A stretch of DNA of 64,000 nt. Origin: an uncultured Faecalibacterium sp. GTDB taxonomy: Bacteria > Bacillota > Clostridia > Oscillospirales > Ruminococcaceae. The position numbers and the translations under genes are program-made. Shown here one piece after another: positions 8,041 through 16,815 of this stretch. Each line of letters opens with the position of its first letter. The stretch's first letter is position 1. A model generated the notes under the pieces. The model saw nothing but the letters and a program-made list of their open reading frames with translations. It searched no databases and had not been told where the DNA came from. The stretch lies in assembly GCA_900540455.1 (NCBI GenBank), contig UQGD01000003.1:61419-125418 (forward strand), given 5' to 3'.

Positions 8041-9576
8041 TTATTCCCACTCCACCGTGGCAGGGGGTTTGCTGGTGATATCATAAACGATGCGGTTGAT
8101 ACCCTTTACCTCGTTGACGATGCGCACCGAGATGCGGTCCAGCACTTCGTAAGGGATGCGGGCCCAATCGGCGGTCATAAAGTCATCGGTGGTCACAGCG
8201 CGCAGGGCCAGGGTATAGTCGTAGGTACGTCCATCGCCCATCACGCCCACACTGCGTGCGTTGGTCAGCACAGCAAAGTATTGGCTCGGACATTGATCCT
8301 GCCCAGCCTTGGCAAGTTCGTCCCGGAAGATGAAATCTGCCAGCCGCAGGGTGTCTGCCTTCTCCTTGGTCACATCTCCCAGGATGCGGATGGCAAGGCC
8401 CGGCCCGGGGAAGGGCTGGCGGCTGACCAGATATTCCGGCAGGCCCAGCTCCCGGCCCAGCTGACGCACTTCGTCCTTGAACAGCAGGTTCAGCGGCTCC
8501 AGGATCTCCTTAAAGTCTACGTAGTCCGGCAGGCCGCCTACGTTGTGGTGGCTCTTGATCACCGCTGCATCCCCCAGACCGGACTCGATCACATCCGGGT
8601 AGATGGTGCCCTGAGCCAGGTAATCCACTGCGCCGATCTTCTTGGCTTGCTCCTCAAAGACCCGGATGAATTCCTCGCCAATGATCTTGCGCTTGCGCTC
8701 CGGGTCAGCAATGCCGGACAGCTTGTCCAAAAAGCGCTGCTCTGCGTTTACCCGCACAAAGTTCATGGTCCAGCGGGCAAAGGCATTTTCGACCTCGTCC
8801 CCCTCATGCAGGCGCATCAGGCCGTGGTCCACAAATACACAGGTCAGTTGGCTGCCGATGGCTTCCGCCAGCAGTGCGGCACAGACCGAGCTGTCCACGC
8901 CGCCACTGAGGGCCAGCAGGACTTTGCCGCTGCCCACTTTCTGGCGGATCTGCTGGATGGCGGTCTGCTTATAGTCCGCCATGGTCCAGCTGCCGGAGGC
9001 ACCGCAGACCTCGTACAGGAAGTTGCGGATCATCTGTGTGCCCATCTCCGTGTGGTGGACCTCCGGATGGAACTGCACTCCGTAGAACCGGCGTGCTTCA
9101 TCCGCAATGGCCACATTGGGGCAGGCATCCGAGTGAGCGGTCAGCCGGAACCCGGCGGGGACCTGGGCCATGTAGTCGCCATGGCTCATCCAGGAGATGC
9201 CCTCTGCGGGCAGGCCGCGGAACAGGGGAGAGCTGACGTCGTAATAGGTCTTGGTCTTGCCGTATTCCCGTGCAGAGTCTGCCTGGGCAGGGGTCACCCG
9301 GCCGCCCAGATGGTGCGCCAGCAGCTGGCAGCCATAGCAGATGCCCAGCACCGGGACCCCCAGGGTGAACACTGCGGGGTCTACCTGGGGAGAGTCGGGT
9401 TCGTATACGCTGCCCGGCCCGCCGGTGAAAATGATGCCGATAGGGGCAAATTGGCGGATCTGCTCCGCTGTCATGGTGTGGGGGTGGACCTCACAGTACA
9501 CACTGCATTCCCGGACCCGCCGGGCGATCAACTGGTTGTACTGTCCGCCAAAATCCAGGATCAATATTTTTTCCAT
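8041..9576 (-). CDS. guaA: GMP synthase (glutamine-hydrolysing)
   Basis: The protein is 511 aa, full length for GuaA. The N-terminal class I glutamine amidotransferase domain shows GICYGCQLLA with the nucleophilic Cys near residue 83, and a His-Glu pair in VQFHPEVHHTE. The ATP pyrophosphatase domain follows with LALSGGVDSSV near 222 and the C-terminal dimerisation region ending KPPATVEWE. It makes GMP from XMP, glutamine and ATP. It is monocistronic with its own promoter and terminator. The guaB gene starts near the far end of the window. Confidence 0.97.
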   Translation of the reverse strand: MEKILILDFGGQYNQLIARRVRECSVYCEVHPHTMTAEQIRQFAPIGIIFTGGPGSVYEPDSPQVDPAVFTLGVPVLGICYGCQLLAHHLGGRVTPAQADSAREYGKTKTYYDVSSPLFRGLPAEGISWMSHGDYMAQVPAGFRLTAHSDACPNVAIADEARRFYGVQFHPEVHHTEMGTQMIRNFLYEVCGASGSWTMADYKQTAIQQIRQKVGSGKVLLALSGGVDSSVCAALLAEAIGSQLTCVFVDHGLMRLHEGDEVENAFARWTMNFVRVNAEQRFLDKLSGIADPERKRKIIGEEFIRVFEEQAKKIGAVDYLAQGTIYPDVIESGLGDAAVIKSHHNVGGLPDYVDFKEILEPLNLLFKDEVRQLGRELGLPEYLVSRQPFPGPGLAIRILGDVTKEKADTLRLADFIFRDELAKAGQDQCPSQYFAVLTNARSVGVMGDGRTYDYTLALRAVTTDDFMTADWARIPYEVLDRISVRIVNEVKGINRIVYDITSKPPATVEWE

Positions 9577-9646
9577 AGGCTGTTTCTCCTTGCATGGGTA
9601 CGGCTTTCATGCGGGACCCAGTAAGTCCCGCAAAGTGGATTAAATT

Positions 9647-9675
9647 ACTATACACCGACAGGGCGGGGATGTCAA
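9647..9675 (-). promoter_or_regulatory. guaA promoter
   Basis: On the minus strand there is a perfect TTGACA (9670-9675), a 17-bp spacer and TATAGT (9647-9652). The leader of about 65 nt holds a stem GCGGGAC/GTCCCGC at 9611-9631 without a T-run. I found no guanine-riboswitch core in it. Confidence 0.8.
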
Positions 9676-9721
9676 TCGTCAATTTTACATAAAATGGTTA
9701 TTTTTACGGAAGTAGTTTTGC

Positions 9722-9763
9722 AAAAAATGCCGGGCTGCCTGTGCAGTGCGCAGACAGCCCGGC
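9722..9763 (-). terminator. Terminator of the leucine-rich lipoprotein gene
   Basis: An inverted repeat with GCCGGGCTG arms, read on the minus strand, is followed by ATTTTTTGC. Confidence 0.75.
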
Positions 9764-9815
9764 AGGTGCCGTGGCAGAGAAGCTTTATTTATGGATGTTA
9801 CCGTGACACTGCTGC

Positions 9816-10934
9816 TCAGGGCGCTGCATCCAGATAGATCTCCATCCGGCTTCCGTCCAGCTGTTTGGATTGACGGTTGGGCAGGCAGAAGTTAAAACTA
9901 CAGTATCTCAGCTTGGGGGTATCGTCCAGCAGCATCTGGTACACCGACAGCTCCAGCCCAGAGTGGTTGCTCATGTCCAGGAACAGCAGTTCCGGCATTT
10001 GGGAGATAGGGGTGTAATCCAGCTCGGTATACTGACCCCGCCCGGCAACATCCCGCCCCAGATCCAGATATTGGATGGCGGTCCGGGCCAGAGGCTCATA
10101 GCTGGGCACCGCCGGGGTGCCATCCAGACGCAAGGCATTCAGCTGCGGCATCTGGGTCAACAGTTCCAGAGAGAGGATCTCCGAGGCCCGCAGCTGCAGC
10201 TGGGTGATGCCGCTGCCCGCCAGGCCGGACAGGTCCACCCGGGGCGCATCCAGCCAGAGATAGCGCAGGCTCTCCATCTGGGTCAGCGGGGTCAGGTCTG
10301 GCACGGTATCGCCCATTACCTGGAGTTTCAGGCTGGTGACCTGGTCCATCCCGGCCAGGGGAGAGAGGTCGGCGGTGTCCTGTACCGCCAGCTCCAGGGA
10401 ACGCAGGTCCTCACAGCCGCTCAGGTCCGGCAGCTGGGTCAAATAGGGTCCGCTGACGGGGACGGTATAGCGCAGCACGCACAGGCTGTCAAAGTGGCGC
10501 AGATCCTCCAGAGATTCCAATTTGGGGGCATCGGCGGGGATTTCGCCCTCGATACGGCAGGTCTCGTCCAGCTTGCTGGTGGGCTTGGCCAACTCGGTGT
10601 CCTGGGGCAGACCCTGGTAGGCGGTGATATGGGTGCCGCCGGAGAGGGTGAGGGACTGGATGTCCCATACATCGCTGTGGCGGATCGCCCCGGTGGGCCG
10701 GTCCAGCAGGCTCCGCACCCGGGCTTCCATCTGGGGGTCGGCCCACTGGATCTCATAGTCCTCCCCGTGAGGGGCTTGCTGGGCAAATACGTCGGGAGGA
10801 GAAAAAGCCTCCTGCGCTATTTTTGAAAATGTGGAAATATAGGTGTTGGGAGGTGCAGGCTCTGCTGGGGTACAACCACTGAGCATTAAAAGCAAGGCAA
10901 GTACAATGCTTGCTGCCTGTTTTCTATGAAACAT
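9816..10934 (-). CDS. Leucine-rich-repeat lipoprotein
   Basis: The ATG at 10934 follows AAGAAAGG and gives 372 aa; an in-frame TTG lies 8 codons upstream. The signal peptide ends in the lipobox LMLSGC, so the mature protein should be lipid-anchored outside the cell. From about residue 150 there are irregular leucine-rich repeats with phrases such as LPDLSGCEDLRSLELAV, LSPLAGMDQVTSLKLQV and LTPLTQMESLRYLWLDA, similar to SDS22/internalin-like repeats that bind proteins. It lies 43 bp downstream of a gene for a small exported protein, in the same direction. The binding partner is unknown. Confidence 0.72.
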   Translation of the reverse strand: MFHRKQAASIVLALLLMLSGCTPAEPAPPNTYISTFSKIAQEAFSPPDVFAQQAPHGEDYEIQWADPQMEARVRSLLDRPTGAIRHSDVWDIQSLTLSGGTHITAYQGLPQDTELAKPTSKLDETCRIEGEIPADAPKLESLEDLRHFDSLCVLRYTVPVSGPYLTQLPDLSGCEDLRSLELAVQDTADLSPLAGMDQVTSLKLQVMGDTVPDLTPLTQMESLRYLWLDAPRVDLSGLAGSGITQLQLRASEILSLELLTQMPQLNALRLDGTPAVPSYEPLARTAIQYLDLGRDVAGRGQYTELDYTPISQMPELLFLDMSNHSGLELSVYQMLLDDTPKLRYCSFNFCLPNRQSKQLDGSRMEIYLDAAP

Positions 10935-10977
10935 TGCAGGATAAACCTTTCTTATCAATGGCGAATATAGCTGATAT

Positions 10978-11334
10978 TTAGTTTGCTATATCAAAACTAT
11001 TTTCGCTCTTAGAGGAGCTGTCTTTGTTGCGGGTTGTAATATTGGGAATTTCCAACAGTACGACACTCCAAGTCTGCTTACATCCACTACAATAAAGAGT
11101 GGCCCAATGGTAAGTGTAGTAGTATGTATACTCTATCCATGTTTTTTTGACTTCAGCCTGTACGCAGTTGTCAGTAGAACAACGAGGACAACACAAGGCA
11201 AGAGCACCATAAGGAGAGTGGAGAGAAAGCGTATTGTTGGGAGAGGGGGTAATAGCAAATGCACCGACAGCTAAGTAACTTACCAGTAAAACAAGGGAAA
11301 GGACACTGATAGCGAGCTTGTTGTTTGATCTCAT
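10978..11334 (-). CDS. Small exported cysteine-rich protein of unknown function
   Basis: The protein is 118 aa and its ATG follows GGAGG closely. A clear signal peptide (SVLSLVLLVSYLAVGAFA) precedes a mature part with two cysteine pairs, CCPRC and YCSGC, plus an isolated Cys. This resembles a zinc ribbon or disulfide knuckle, followed by a polar tail. I recognise no family. Base composition is clearly lower in G+C than its neighbours, which may mean recent acquisition. It probably shares a transcript with the leucine-rich lipoprotein gene. Confidence 0.55.
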   Translation of the reverse strand: MRSNNKLAISVLSLVLLVSYLAVGAFAITPSPNNTLSLHSPYGALALCCPRCSTDNCVQAEVKKTWIEYTYYYTYHWATLYCSGCKQTWSVVLLEIPNITTRNKDSSSKSENSFDIAN

Positions 11335-11496
11335 GCCAAAACCTCCAATCTGTAAAAGGGTGATTCGTTAATACAAGTATAAAATTGTATCCCTAAAAAA
11401 TCAATATCTAGAAGAAAAATCCTGAGGGAGAAAAAAATCCCTAAAAATTGTGCATATCTGCGATTCTTGTAAGGATTCTCTTTTGCTTTGCACGCC

Positions 11497-11883
11497 CTAC
11501 TTTTCCTGGGCAAAGGCATAGGCTTCGGCCACCCAGCCCATCAGCTCCGGGTCGAGATCATCCGGGGTGGACAGCAGGATGTGATGGGTCCAGCGGCCGG
11601 GGTAGGGTTCTGTTTTGATCTCTGCCCGGGGCGAGGCCAGCGGTGCGGGCAGCCCCAGGGTCAGTACCAGGTAGGGATCGGGCAGAAGCGCTTTTTTTCG
11701 CACCCGGGCCAAGGAAAGGCAGGCGAAAACGTGCCGGTTGGAAAATGTGATCTGGGTCTTCTGCACACGGGTATGGGTCTCGGGGTGCTGAGCCTGCAAT
11801 TTTTGCAGAAAAGCTTCGCAGAGGGGCAGCGCTTGAGGCTGCTGGCTGAAAAAGGCCAGCAGGTCTTGTTGCGTGTGATCCAT
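11497..11883 (-). CDS. DUF5655-like protein
   Basis: The protein is 128 aa, with an ATG behind AAGGAGG. The N-terminal amphipathic helices lead into TRVQKTQITFSNRHVFAC and WTHHILLSTPDDLDPEL, which resemble small DUF5655/DUF1801-type cytosolic domains. No catalytic motif stands out. It lies between the exported-protein gene and the sialic acid regulator and is separated from the latter by a terminator. Confidence 0.6.
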   Translation of the reverse strand: MDHTQQDLLAFFSQQPQALPLCEAFLQKLQAQHPETHTRVQKTQITFSNRHVFACLSLARVRKKALLPDPYLVLTLGLPAPLASPRAEIKTEPYPGRWTHHILLSTPDDLDPELMGWVAEAYAFAQEK

Positions 11884-11901
11884 AAAACCCTCCTTATAAA
11901 C

Positions 11902-11926
11902 AAAAAGCAGCCCCTGACGGGGCCGC
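11902..11926 (-). terminator. Terminator of the RpiR-type regulator gene
   Basis: GCGGCCCC-GTCA-GGGGCTGC on the minus strand is followed by TTTTTG. Confidence 0.75.
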
Positions 11927-11934
11927 TTTGCGGG

Positions 11935-12780
11935 TCAAACCATCTTAACAGCCATGGCCTCGCTGGTGCGGTCTTTGGCGGCGTTGGTGTGCTCTGGGTC
12001 GTCCAGCATATACCGCAGCAGCAGCACCTCTGCAACATACAGCACTGCAACCTTGATGGGCAGACTGCCGGAATCCAGCGGGTTTTCCTGTGCGCCGCAC
12101 AGCAGGACCACATCGGCCAGCTCGGCGCCGGGGGAGTCCTCGTAATGCGTGATCAGGATCACCTGCGCCCCGGCGGCTTTGGCGGTGCGCAGGGTCTCCA
12201 TCATATCCCGGGTGGCGCCGGAGTAGGACAAAAACAGCACTACGTCCCCCGGCCCCATCAGGCTGGCAGTCATCAGCTGCAAGTGGCTGTCGCCAGCCGT
12301 GCGGAACTTTGTGTTCAGTCCTGCAAACCGTGCGCAGATATCATTGGCCAGCAGCATGCTGCCGCCCTGTCCCAGGCAAAATACCTGCTGAGCCTTTTGC
12401 AGCAGAGCCGATGCCTTGTCCACAGCCTCCGGGGAGAGGGTGTTCTGTGTCCCGCTGATGGCTGTTAGAAACAGGGCGTTTGCGTGCTCACACAAGGTGG
12501 CGGTGCTGGCTCCCGGCTCTGGTTCCTGCTGGCTGACCATAGAGCCGGTGGCGTTGGCTTGTGCCAGCGCAATGCGCATCTCATGGTATCCCTCAAACCC
12601 CAGCGCCCGGCAAAACCGAAACACGGTCGCTTCTGCTACCCGGCACTCCCGCGCCAGGGAAGAGATGGACAGATACTGTGCCTCGTCCGCATGCTGCATC
12701 AGATAGTTGGCCACCATCCGCCCGGACTTGGTCAGACTGTCCTGCCGCTGCTGCAGCAGCTCCCAAAAATTGATCGCCAT
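11935..12780 (-). CDS. RpiR-family transcriptional regulator of the sialic acid operon
   Basis: The ATG at 12780 follows AAAGGAGAAGG and gives 281 aa. The N-terminal helix-turn-helix is of the RpiR type: ISSLARECRVAEATVFRFCR (about residues 38-57). The C-terminal SIS domain (about 125-260) has phosphosugar-binding phrases CLGQGGSMLLA and FLSYSGATRD. RpiR regulators sense a phosphosugar; divergent position to the nan genes suggests it responds to ManNAc-6-P or GlcNAc-6-P and controls that operon. Repression is more common than activation in this family. The effector is inferred. Confidence 0.85.
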   Translation of the reverse strand: MAINFWELLQQRQDSLTKSGRMVANYLMQHADEAQYLSISSLARECRVAEATVFRFCRALGFEGYHEMRIALAQANATGSMVSQQEPEPGASTATLCEHANALFLTAISGTQNTLSPEAVDKASALLQKAQQVFCLGQGGSMLLANDICARFAGLNTKFRTAGDSHLQLMTASLMGPGDVVLFLSYSGATRDMMETLRTAKAAGAQVILITHYEDSPGAELADVVLLCGAQENPLDSGSLPIKVAVLYVAEVLLLRYMLDDPEHTNAAKDRTSEAMAVKMV

Positions 12781-13073
12781 ATCCTTCTCCTTTATCAATG
12801 TGCCCGGTGCCCTATGCAGGGAGCAGTGCGTTCAGCATAGGGCTGTTTTTACCATACCTTCTGTACCGGCAGCGCGGCCGGCTCTTATCATGGCATCTGT
12901 CAGCAGGGGCGGGCTGCGGGCACAAAACGGCACGGCCCAATTCATTGCAGATGCATACCCTGCAAAAAGTATAAAAGAAACGCTCAGCCTTGGCAAGAGG
13001 CGCATTGCCCACATTTGCAGCGGTTTTTCTGTGCAGAGAGTATACTTTTTGCGGAAAAGTATGTCTCTTTTTA

Positions 13074-13086
13074 GAAAAAGATTTTC
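13074..13086. promoter_or_regulatory. Candidate RpiR operator
   Basis: An inverted repeat GAAAA-N3-TTTTC lies about 170 bp upstream of the nan -35 box. RpiR-family operators are often of the GAAA...TTTC type. No footprint is known, so this is a guess from symmetry and location. Confidence 0.3.
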
Positions 13087-13255
13087 AATTTGATAAAAAA
13101 CTTACGAAAATAATTTTTGAGTTTATCCAGGGGGCAAGGCGCTGAATGGGGGGATGACCAGAAGATTGCGGGATTTTTAACAGTATTTTAGGAAGTATCC
13201 CATAAAACTGTGCGTTTGCACTGAAAAGCTATTGAAAAATTGTGAATGCCGTGCA

Positions 13256-13284
13256 TAGACAAAATGAAAAAGTTTTTCTATAAT
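13256..13284 (+). promoter_or_regulatory. Promoter of the sialic acid (nan) operon
   Basis: TAGACA (13256-13261), a 17-bp spacer and a perfect TATAAT (13279-13284) lie 67 bp before the first start codon. Confidence 0.75.
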
Positions 13285-13351
13285 AAAGGCACAAAATGCG
13301 GCCGCGGCACGAACGGCCGCTCTCATGACTATATATAAGGAGGAGTTTCCT

Positions 13352-14707
13352 ATGAAAAATCTGATCTCCCGCCGTTCCTTCCTGGCTGCCGCCGGTATCC
13401 TGGGCGCGGCTGGTGCGCTGGCTGCCTGCGGTGGTTCTTCCAGCAGCTCGGCTGCTCCTTCCAGCAGTGCAGCTGCTTCTTCCGGCAGTGCAGCTGCTTC
13501 CTCCACCAGCATCAAGCTGTGGACATACCCCATCGGCGGCTGGGGCAAGGATGAGACGGTGCAGCAGATCGTTTCCAACTTCAATGCCAAGTACCCGGAC
13601 ATCAAGGTCACTGTGGAGTATCTGGATTACACCAACGGTGACGACCAGGTCAACACCGCTATCGAGGGCGGCAGCGCACCGGACCTGATCATGGAAGGCC
13701 CCGAGCGCCTGGTGGCCAACTGGGGCGCTAAGGGCGTGATGCTGCCTCTGAACGACCTGTGGACCGATGAGGCCAAGAAGGACATCTACGAGTCTGTGGC
13801 TGTGGCCTGCAAGGACGATGCCGGCAACTACTTTGAGTACCCCCTGTGCATGACTGCACACTGCATGGCCGTCAACATGACCAAGGTCCGTGAGGTGGGC
13901 GCTGAGAAGTACGTCAACACCGATACCCACACCTGGTCCACTGAGGACTTCCTGGCAACGGTGGATGCACTGTACAAGGGTGGCTACGAGAACGTGGCAG
14001 CTGTGTACTGCGGCGGCCAGGGCGGTGACCAGGGCACCCGCGCCATCATCAACAATATGTATGGCGGCACCTTCACCGATGCAGATCACACTAAGTACAC
14101 CGCTGATTCTGCCGAGAACGTCAAGGCCATCCAGACTCTGTACGACACCGAGGGCATCAACTTCGACGCTTCCATCGTGGGCGGCGACGAGATCACCCTG
14201 TTCCGCAACGGCACCCTGCAGATGGCTTTCTGCTGGAACATCGCACAGCAGCTGAACACCGATAACAACGAGGCTGGTCTGACCAACAACGGCGACGAGA
14301 TCATGCCCATGGCATTCCCCACCGACAGCGGCGATCCCAAGCTGTGCGGCGGCATCTGGGGCTTCGGCATCTTTGATAACGGCGACGAGGCAAAGGCAGA
14401 GGCTGCCAAGACCTTCATCGACTTCATCGCAGCCGACCCCGCACAGGTAGGGGAGAGCGTTCTGGCTTCCACCTACTTCCCGGTTCGTTCCAGCGTGGGC
14501 GATCTGTACGCCGACAACGAGATCATGAGCGAGTACAGCAAGTTCATGGCATACCTGGGCGATTACTATCAGATCACTCCGGGCTGGGCTACTGCTCGCA
14601 CCGAGTGGTGGAATATGCTGCAGCGTGTGGGCACCGGTGAGCCGGTGGAGACCGCTGTCAAGACCTTTGTGGACAACTCCAACGCAGCTGCGGCAGCTGA
14701 GGCTTAA
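13352..14707 (+). CDS. Extracellular sugar (sialic acid) ABC-transporter binding lipoprotein
   Basis: The ATG at 13352 follows AAGGAGGAG and gives 451 aa. The N-terminus SRRSFLAAAGILGAAGALAAC combines a twin-arginine-like motif with a lipobox Cys near residue 28, followed by a serine-rich linker. The remainder fits a family-1 extracellular solute-binding protein (for example KLWTYPIGGWGK and YPDIKVTVEY at the start, GIWGFGIFDNGDEAKAEAAK later). Position ahead of two permease genes and nanA-nanE-nanK makes sialic acid or a derivative the likely ligand. Codon use is strongly biased, consistent with high expression. Confidence 0.87.
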   Translation: MKNLISRRSFLAAAGILGAAGALAACGGSSSSSAAPSSSAAASSGSAAASSTSIKLWTYPIGGWGKDETVQQIVSNFNAKYPDIKVTVEYLDYTNGDDQVNTAIEGGSAPDLIMEGPERLVANWGAKGVMLPLNDLWTDEAKKDIYESVAVACKDDAGNYFEYPLCMTAHCMAVNMTKVREVGAEKYVNTDTHTWSTEDFLATVDALYKGGYENVAAVYCGGQGGDQGTRAIINNMYGGTFTDADHTKYTADSAENVKAIQTLYDTEGINFDASIVGGDEITLFRNGTLQMAFCWNIAQQLNTDNNEAGLTNNGDEIMPMAFPTDSGDPKLCGGIWGFGIFDNGDEAKAEAAKTFIDFIAADPAQVGESVLASTYFPVRSSVGDLYADNEIMSEYSKFMAYLGDYYQITPGWATARTEWWNMLQRVGTGEPVETAVKTFVDNSNAAAAAEA

Positions 14708-14787
14708 AAGATCCGCAAGGTGTGTCCGGCATAGGGCAGGCGCTGGGGTGCCGATGCTTGCCATACCAGACATGTTTTATTGAATGA

Positions 14788-14831
14788 GCGCCCCTTCCTC
14801 GCAGATTCCCAAACGAGGGAGGGGCTTTTTG
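14788..14831 (+). terminator. Intra-operon attenuating hairpin after the binding-protein gene
   Basis: A stem CCCCTTCCTCG / CGAGGGAGGGG (one G-U pair) is followed by CTTTTTG. It probably lowers permease expression relative to the abundant binding protein, as in many ABC operons. Confidence 0.7.
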
Positions 14832-14888
14832 CGGAAGGCAAGATGCCTTTGTGATCCTCTTTTGGCCGAACGTTGAAAGAAAGGTTTG

Positions 14889-15815
14889 GTGATCTTATTG
14901 GCTGCTAAGACTGTAGCCCTGGAGCAGCACAAGCGCAGCAGCGCACTGGTTTGGCGGGAGACCGTCGCCTCGTACCTGTTCTTGCTGCCCAGCCTGGTTT
15001 TCTTTGTGGGGTTTGTTATCTACCCCATGATCCTGTGTGTGGTAACAAGCTTTTTTGATTCCACGATGAACCGTGCCGACATCTTTGTGGGCCTGGCAAA
15101 CTATAAAGAGCTGTTCTCCGACCCCATCTTCCTGGGGGCACTGCGCAACACCTTTGTTATTGTGGTGGTCTCGGTGCCGGTCACCTGCGTATTCTCCCTG
15201 TGGGTCAGCTCCGCCATCGTGGACCTGCCGGAGTGGGCTACCAGCCTGTTCCGCTGTGTGTTCTACCTGCCGGTGGTCACCGGTTCGGTAGCCGTCACAG
15301 TGGTGTGGAAGTGGATGTACAACAACTACTACGGCATCTTTAACTACCTGGGCAAAAATATGGGCCTGATCGATAAAAATATCAACTGGCTGGGCGATGA
15401 GCGGTTTGCTTTGGGCTGCATCATCCTCATCCTGATCACTACCTCGGTAGGTCAGCCCATCGTGCTGTATGTTTCGGCACTGGGCAACGTGGATCAGTCC
15501 ATCGTAGAGGCTGCTGAGGTGGACGGCGCTACCTCTTTCCAGTGCTTCTGGAAGATCAAGTGGCCCGCCATCATGCCCACCACCCTGTATATCCTGGTCA
15601 TCACCACCATCAACTCCTTCCAGTGCTTTGCGCTGATCCAGCTGCTGACCAGCGGTGGCCCCAACCACAGCACCGATACCATTATGTACTACATCTATTA
15701 TACGGCCTTCAAGATGTATCGCTATGGCTACGGCAATGCAATGGGTGTTGTGCTTGCGGTGATCATTGCGCTGCTGTCGGCCATCCAGTTCAAGCTGGGC
15801 AACCAAAATAATTAA
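14889..15815 (+). CDS. Sugar ABC-transporter permease (MalF type)
   Basis: The start is uncertain among TTG 14886, GTG 14889 and TTG 14898; GTG is chosen for spacing to AAAGAAAGG. The protein has about 308 aa with six predicted membrane helices (for example YLFLLPSLVFFVGFVIYPMI near residue 30). The EAA loop, VEAAEVDGATSFQCFWKIKW, near residue 205 contacts the ATPase. It pairs with the next gene to form the channel. No ATPase gene is present, so a shared MsmX/MsmK-type ATPase encoded elsewhere is likely. Confidence 0.88.
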   Translation: MILLAAKTVALEQHKRSSALVWRETVASYLFLLPSLVFFVGFVIYPMILCVVTSFFDSTMNRADIFVGLANYKELFSDPIFLGALRNTFVIVVVSVPVTCVFSLWVSSAIVDLPEWATSLFRCVFYLPVVTGSVAVTVVWKWMYNNYYGIFNYLGKNMGLIDKNINWLGDERFALGCIILILITTSVGQPIVLYVSALGNVDQSIVEAAEVDGATSFQCFWKIKWPAIMPTTLYILVITTINSFQCFALIQLLTSGGPNHSTDTIMYYIYYTAFKMYRYGYGNAMGVVLAVIIALLSAIQFKLGNQNN

Positions 15816-15830
15816 AAGGAGGTGCTTTGG

Positions 15831-16790
15831 ATGAAGACCAAACAAAAAGTGGGAAAAAAACACCCCGGCAAGCTCAAGAAAATGAGCGCCTATATGATCC
15901 TGACCCTGATCCTGATCAGCATCGTGGCGGTGCTGTTTGCGTTCCCGCTGTACTGGATCATCACCGGCTCCTTCAAAACCGGTGCGGCCATCAATGCCAC
16001 TACTCCGGAGTGGTGGCCCAGCGAGTGGGTGCTTACCAACTATCAGAAGCTGTTTGCTGGCAAAAGCGCCCCTCTGTGGCAGCTGGCAGTGCCCTTTGGC
16101 AGTATGTTCAGCGCCGACGGCGAGCCCATCTACTTCTCGGTAGGCCCCGTGGTCCCCGCTGCCATCCGCTGGATGGTGAACACCGTGTTCATGGCGGTCA
16201 TGTCCATGATCCTTACCTGCATCACCGCCGCTATGGCTGGTTATGCCCTGGCAAAAAAGCGCTTTGTGGGCCGGCAGCTGCTGTTCACTCTGATCGTATG
16301 TGCCATGGCTCTGCCCAAACAGGTCATCCTGATCCCCCTGCTGCGTGAGATGAGCTCTCTGCACCTGTACAACACGATCTGGGCCGTCATATTCCCCATT
16401 GTGGGCTGGCCGTTCGGCGTGTTCCTGATGAAACAGTTCAGTGAGGGCATACCGACGGAGATGATCGAAGCGGCCCGCATCGACGGCGCCAGTGAGGCAA
16501 AGACCTTTATCAGCATCGTACTGCCCATGGTCAAGCCGGGCATCGGCGCTCTGGCGATCTTTACCTTCATCAACAGCTGGAACGACTATTTCATGCAGTT
16601 GATCATGCTGTCCAGCACCAGCAACCTGACCATCTCCCTGGGCATTGCAAAGCTCCAGGCAGAAAACAGCACCGACTTTGGCCTGATCATGGCAGGTGCA
16701 GCACTGGCAGCTGTGCCCATCATCATCATCTTCCTGATCTTCCAGAAGTACTTTACCAAGGGCATCGCTATGGGTGCCGTCAAGGGCTGA
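15831..16790 (+). CDS. Sugar ABC-transporter permease (MalG type)
   Basis: The ATG at 15831 follows AAAGGAGGTG and gives 319 aa. There are six hydrophobic segments; the first is LTLILISIVAVLFAFPLYWI. The EAA motif MIEAARIDGASEAKTF precedes the typical ending NSWNDYFMQLIML. It is the second channel subunit for the sialic acid importer. An unusually long periplasmic-side insertion between helices 1 and 2 carries SAPLWQLAVPFGSM and SVGPVVPAAIRWMVN. Confidence 0.88.
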   Translation: MKTKQKVGKKHPGKLKKMSAYMILTLILISIVAVLFAFPLYWIITGSFKTGAAINATTPEWWPSEWVLTNYQKLFAGKSAPLWQLAVPFGSMFSADGEPIYFSVGPVVPAAIRWMVNTVFMAVMSMILTCITAAMAGYALAKKRFVGRQLLFTLIVCAMALPKQVILIPLLREMSSLHLYNTIWAVIFPIVGWPFGVFLMKQFSEGIPTEMIEAARIDGASEAKTFISIVLPMVKPGIGALAIFTFINSWNDYFMQLIMLSSTSNLTISLGIAKLQAENSTDFGLIMAGAALAAVPIIIIFLIFQKYFTKGIAMGAVKG

Positions 16791-16815
16791 TCGAACGAAA
16801 GAAGGTTTGCATCTT

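Larger units (their letters stand above)
12781..13351. other. Divergent control region between the RpiR gene and the sialic acid operon
   Basis: This 571-bp stretch holds no convincing gene. The nan promoter (13256-13284) is near its right end. AT-rich palindromic patches at 13074-13086 (GAAAA-AGA-TTTTC) and around 13105-13119 are possible regulator sites. Confidence 0.5.

Noticed and set aside
9577..9646. Guanine riboswitch in the guaA leader
   Set aside because: Only a short stem is present; the conserved three-way-junction core bases are not seen and the leader is too short.
12707..13093. ORFs in the region between rpiR and the nan operon
   Set aside because: None has a ribosome site or recognisable motif, and the area is AT-rich with regulatory symmetry.
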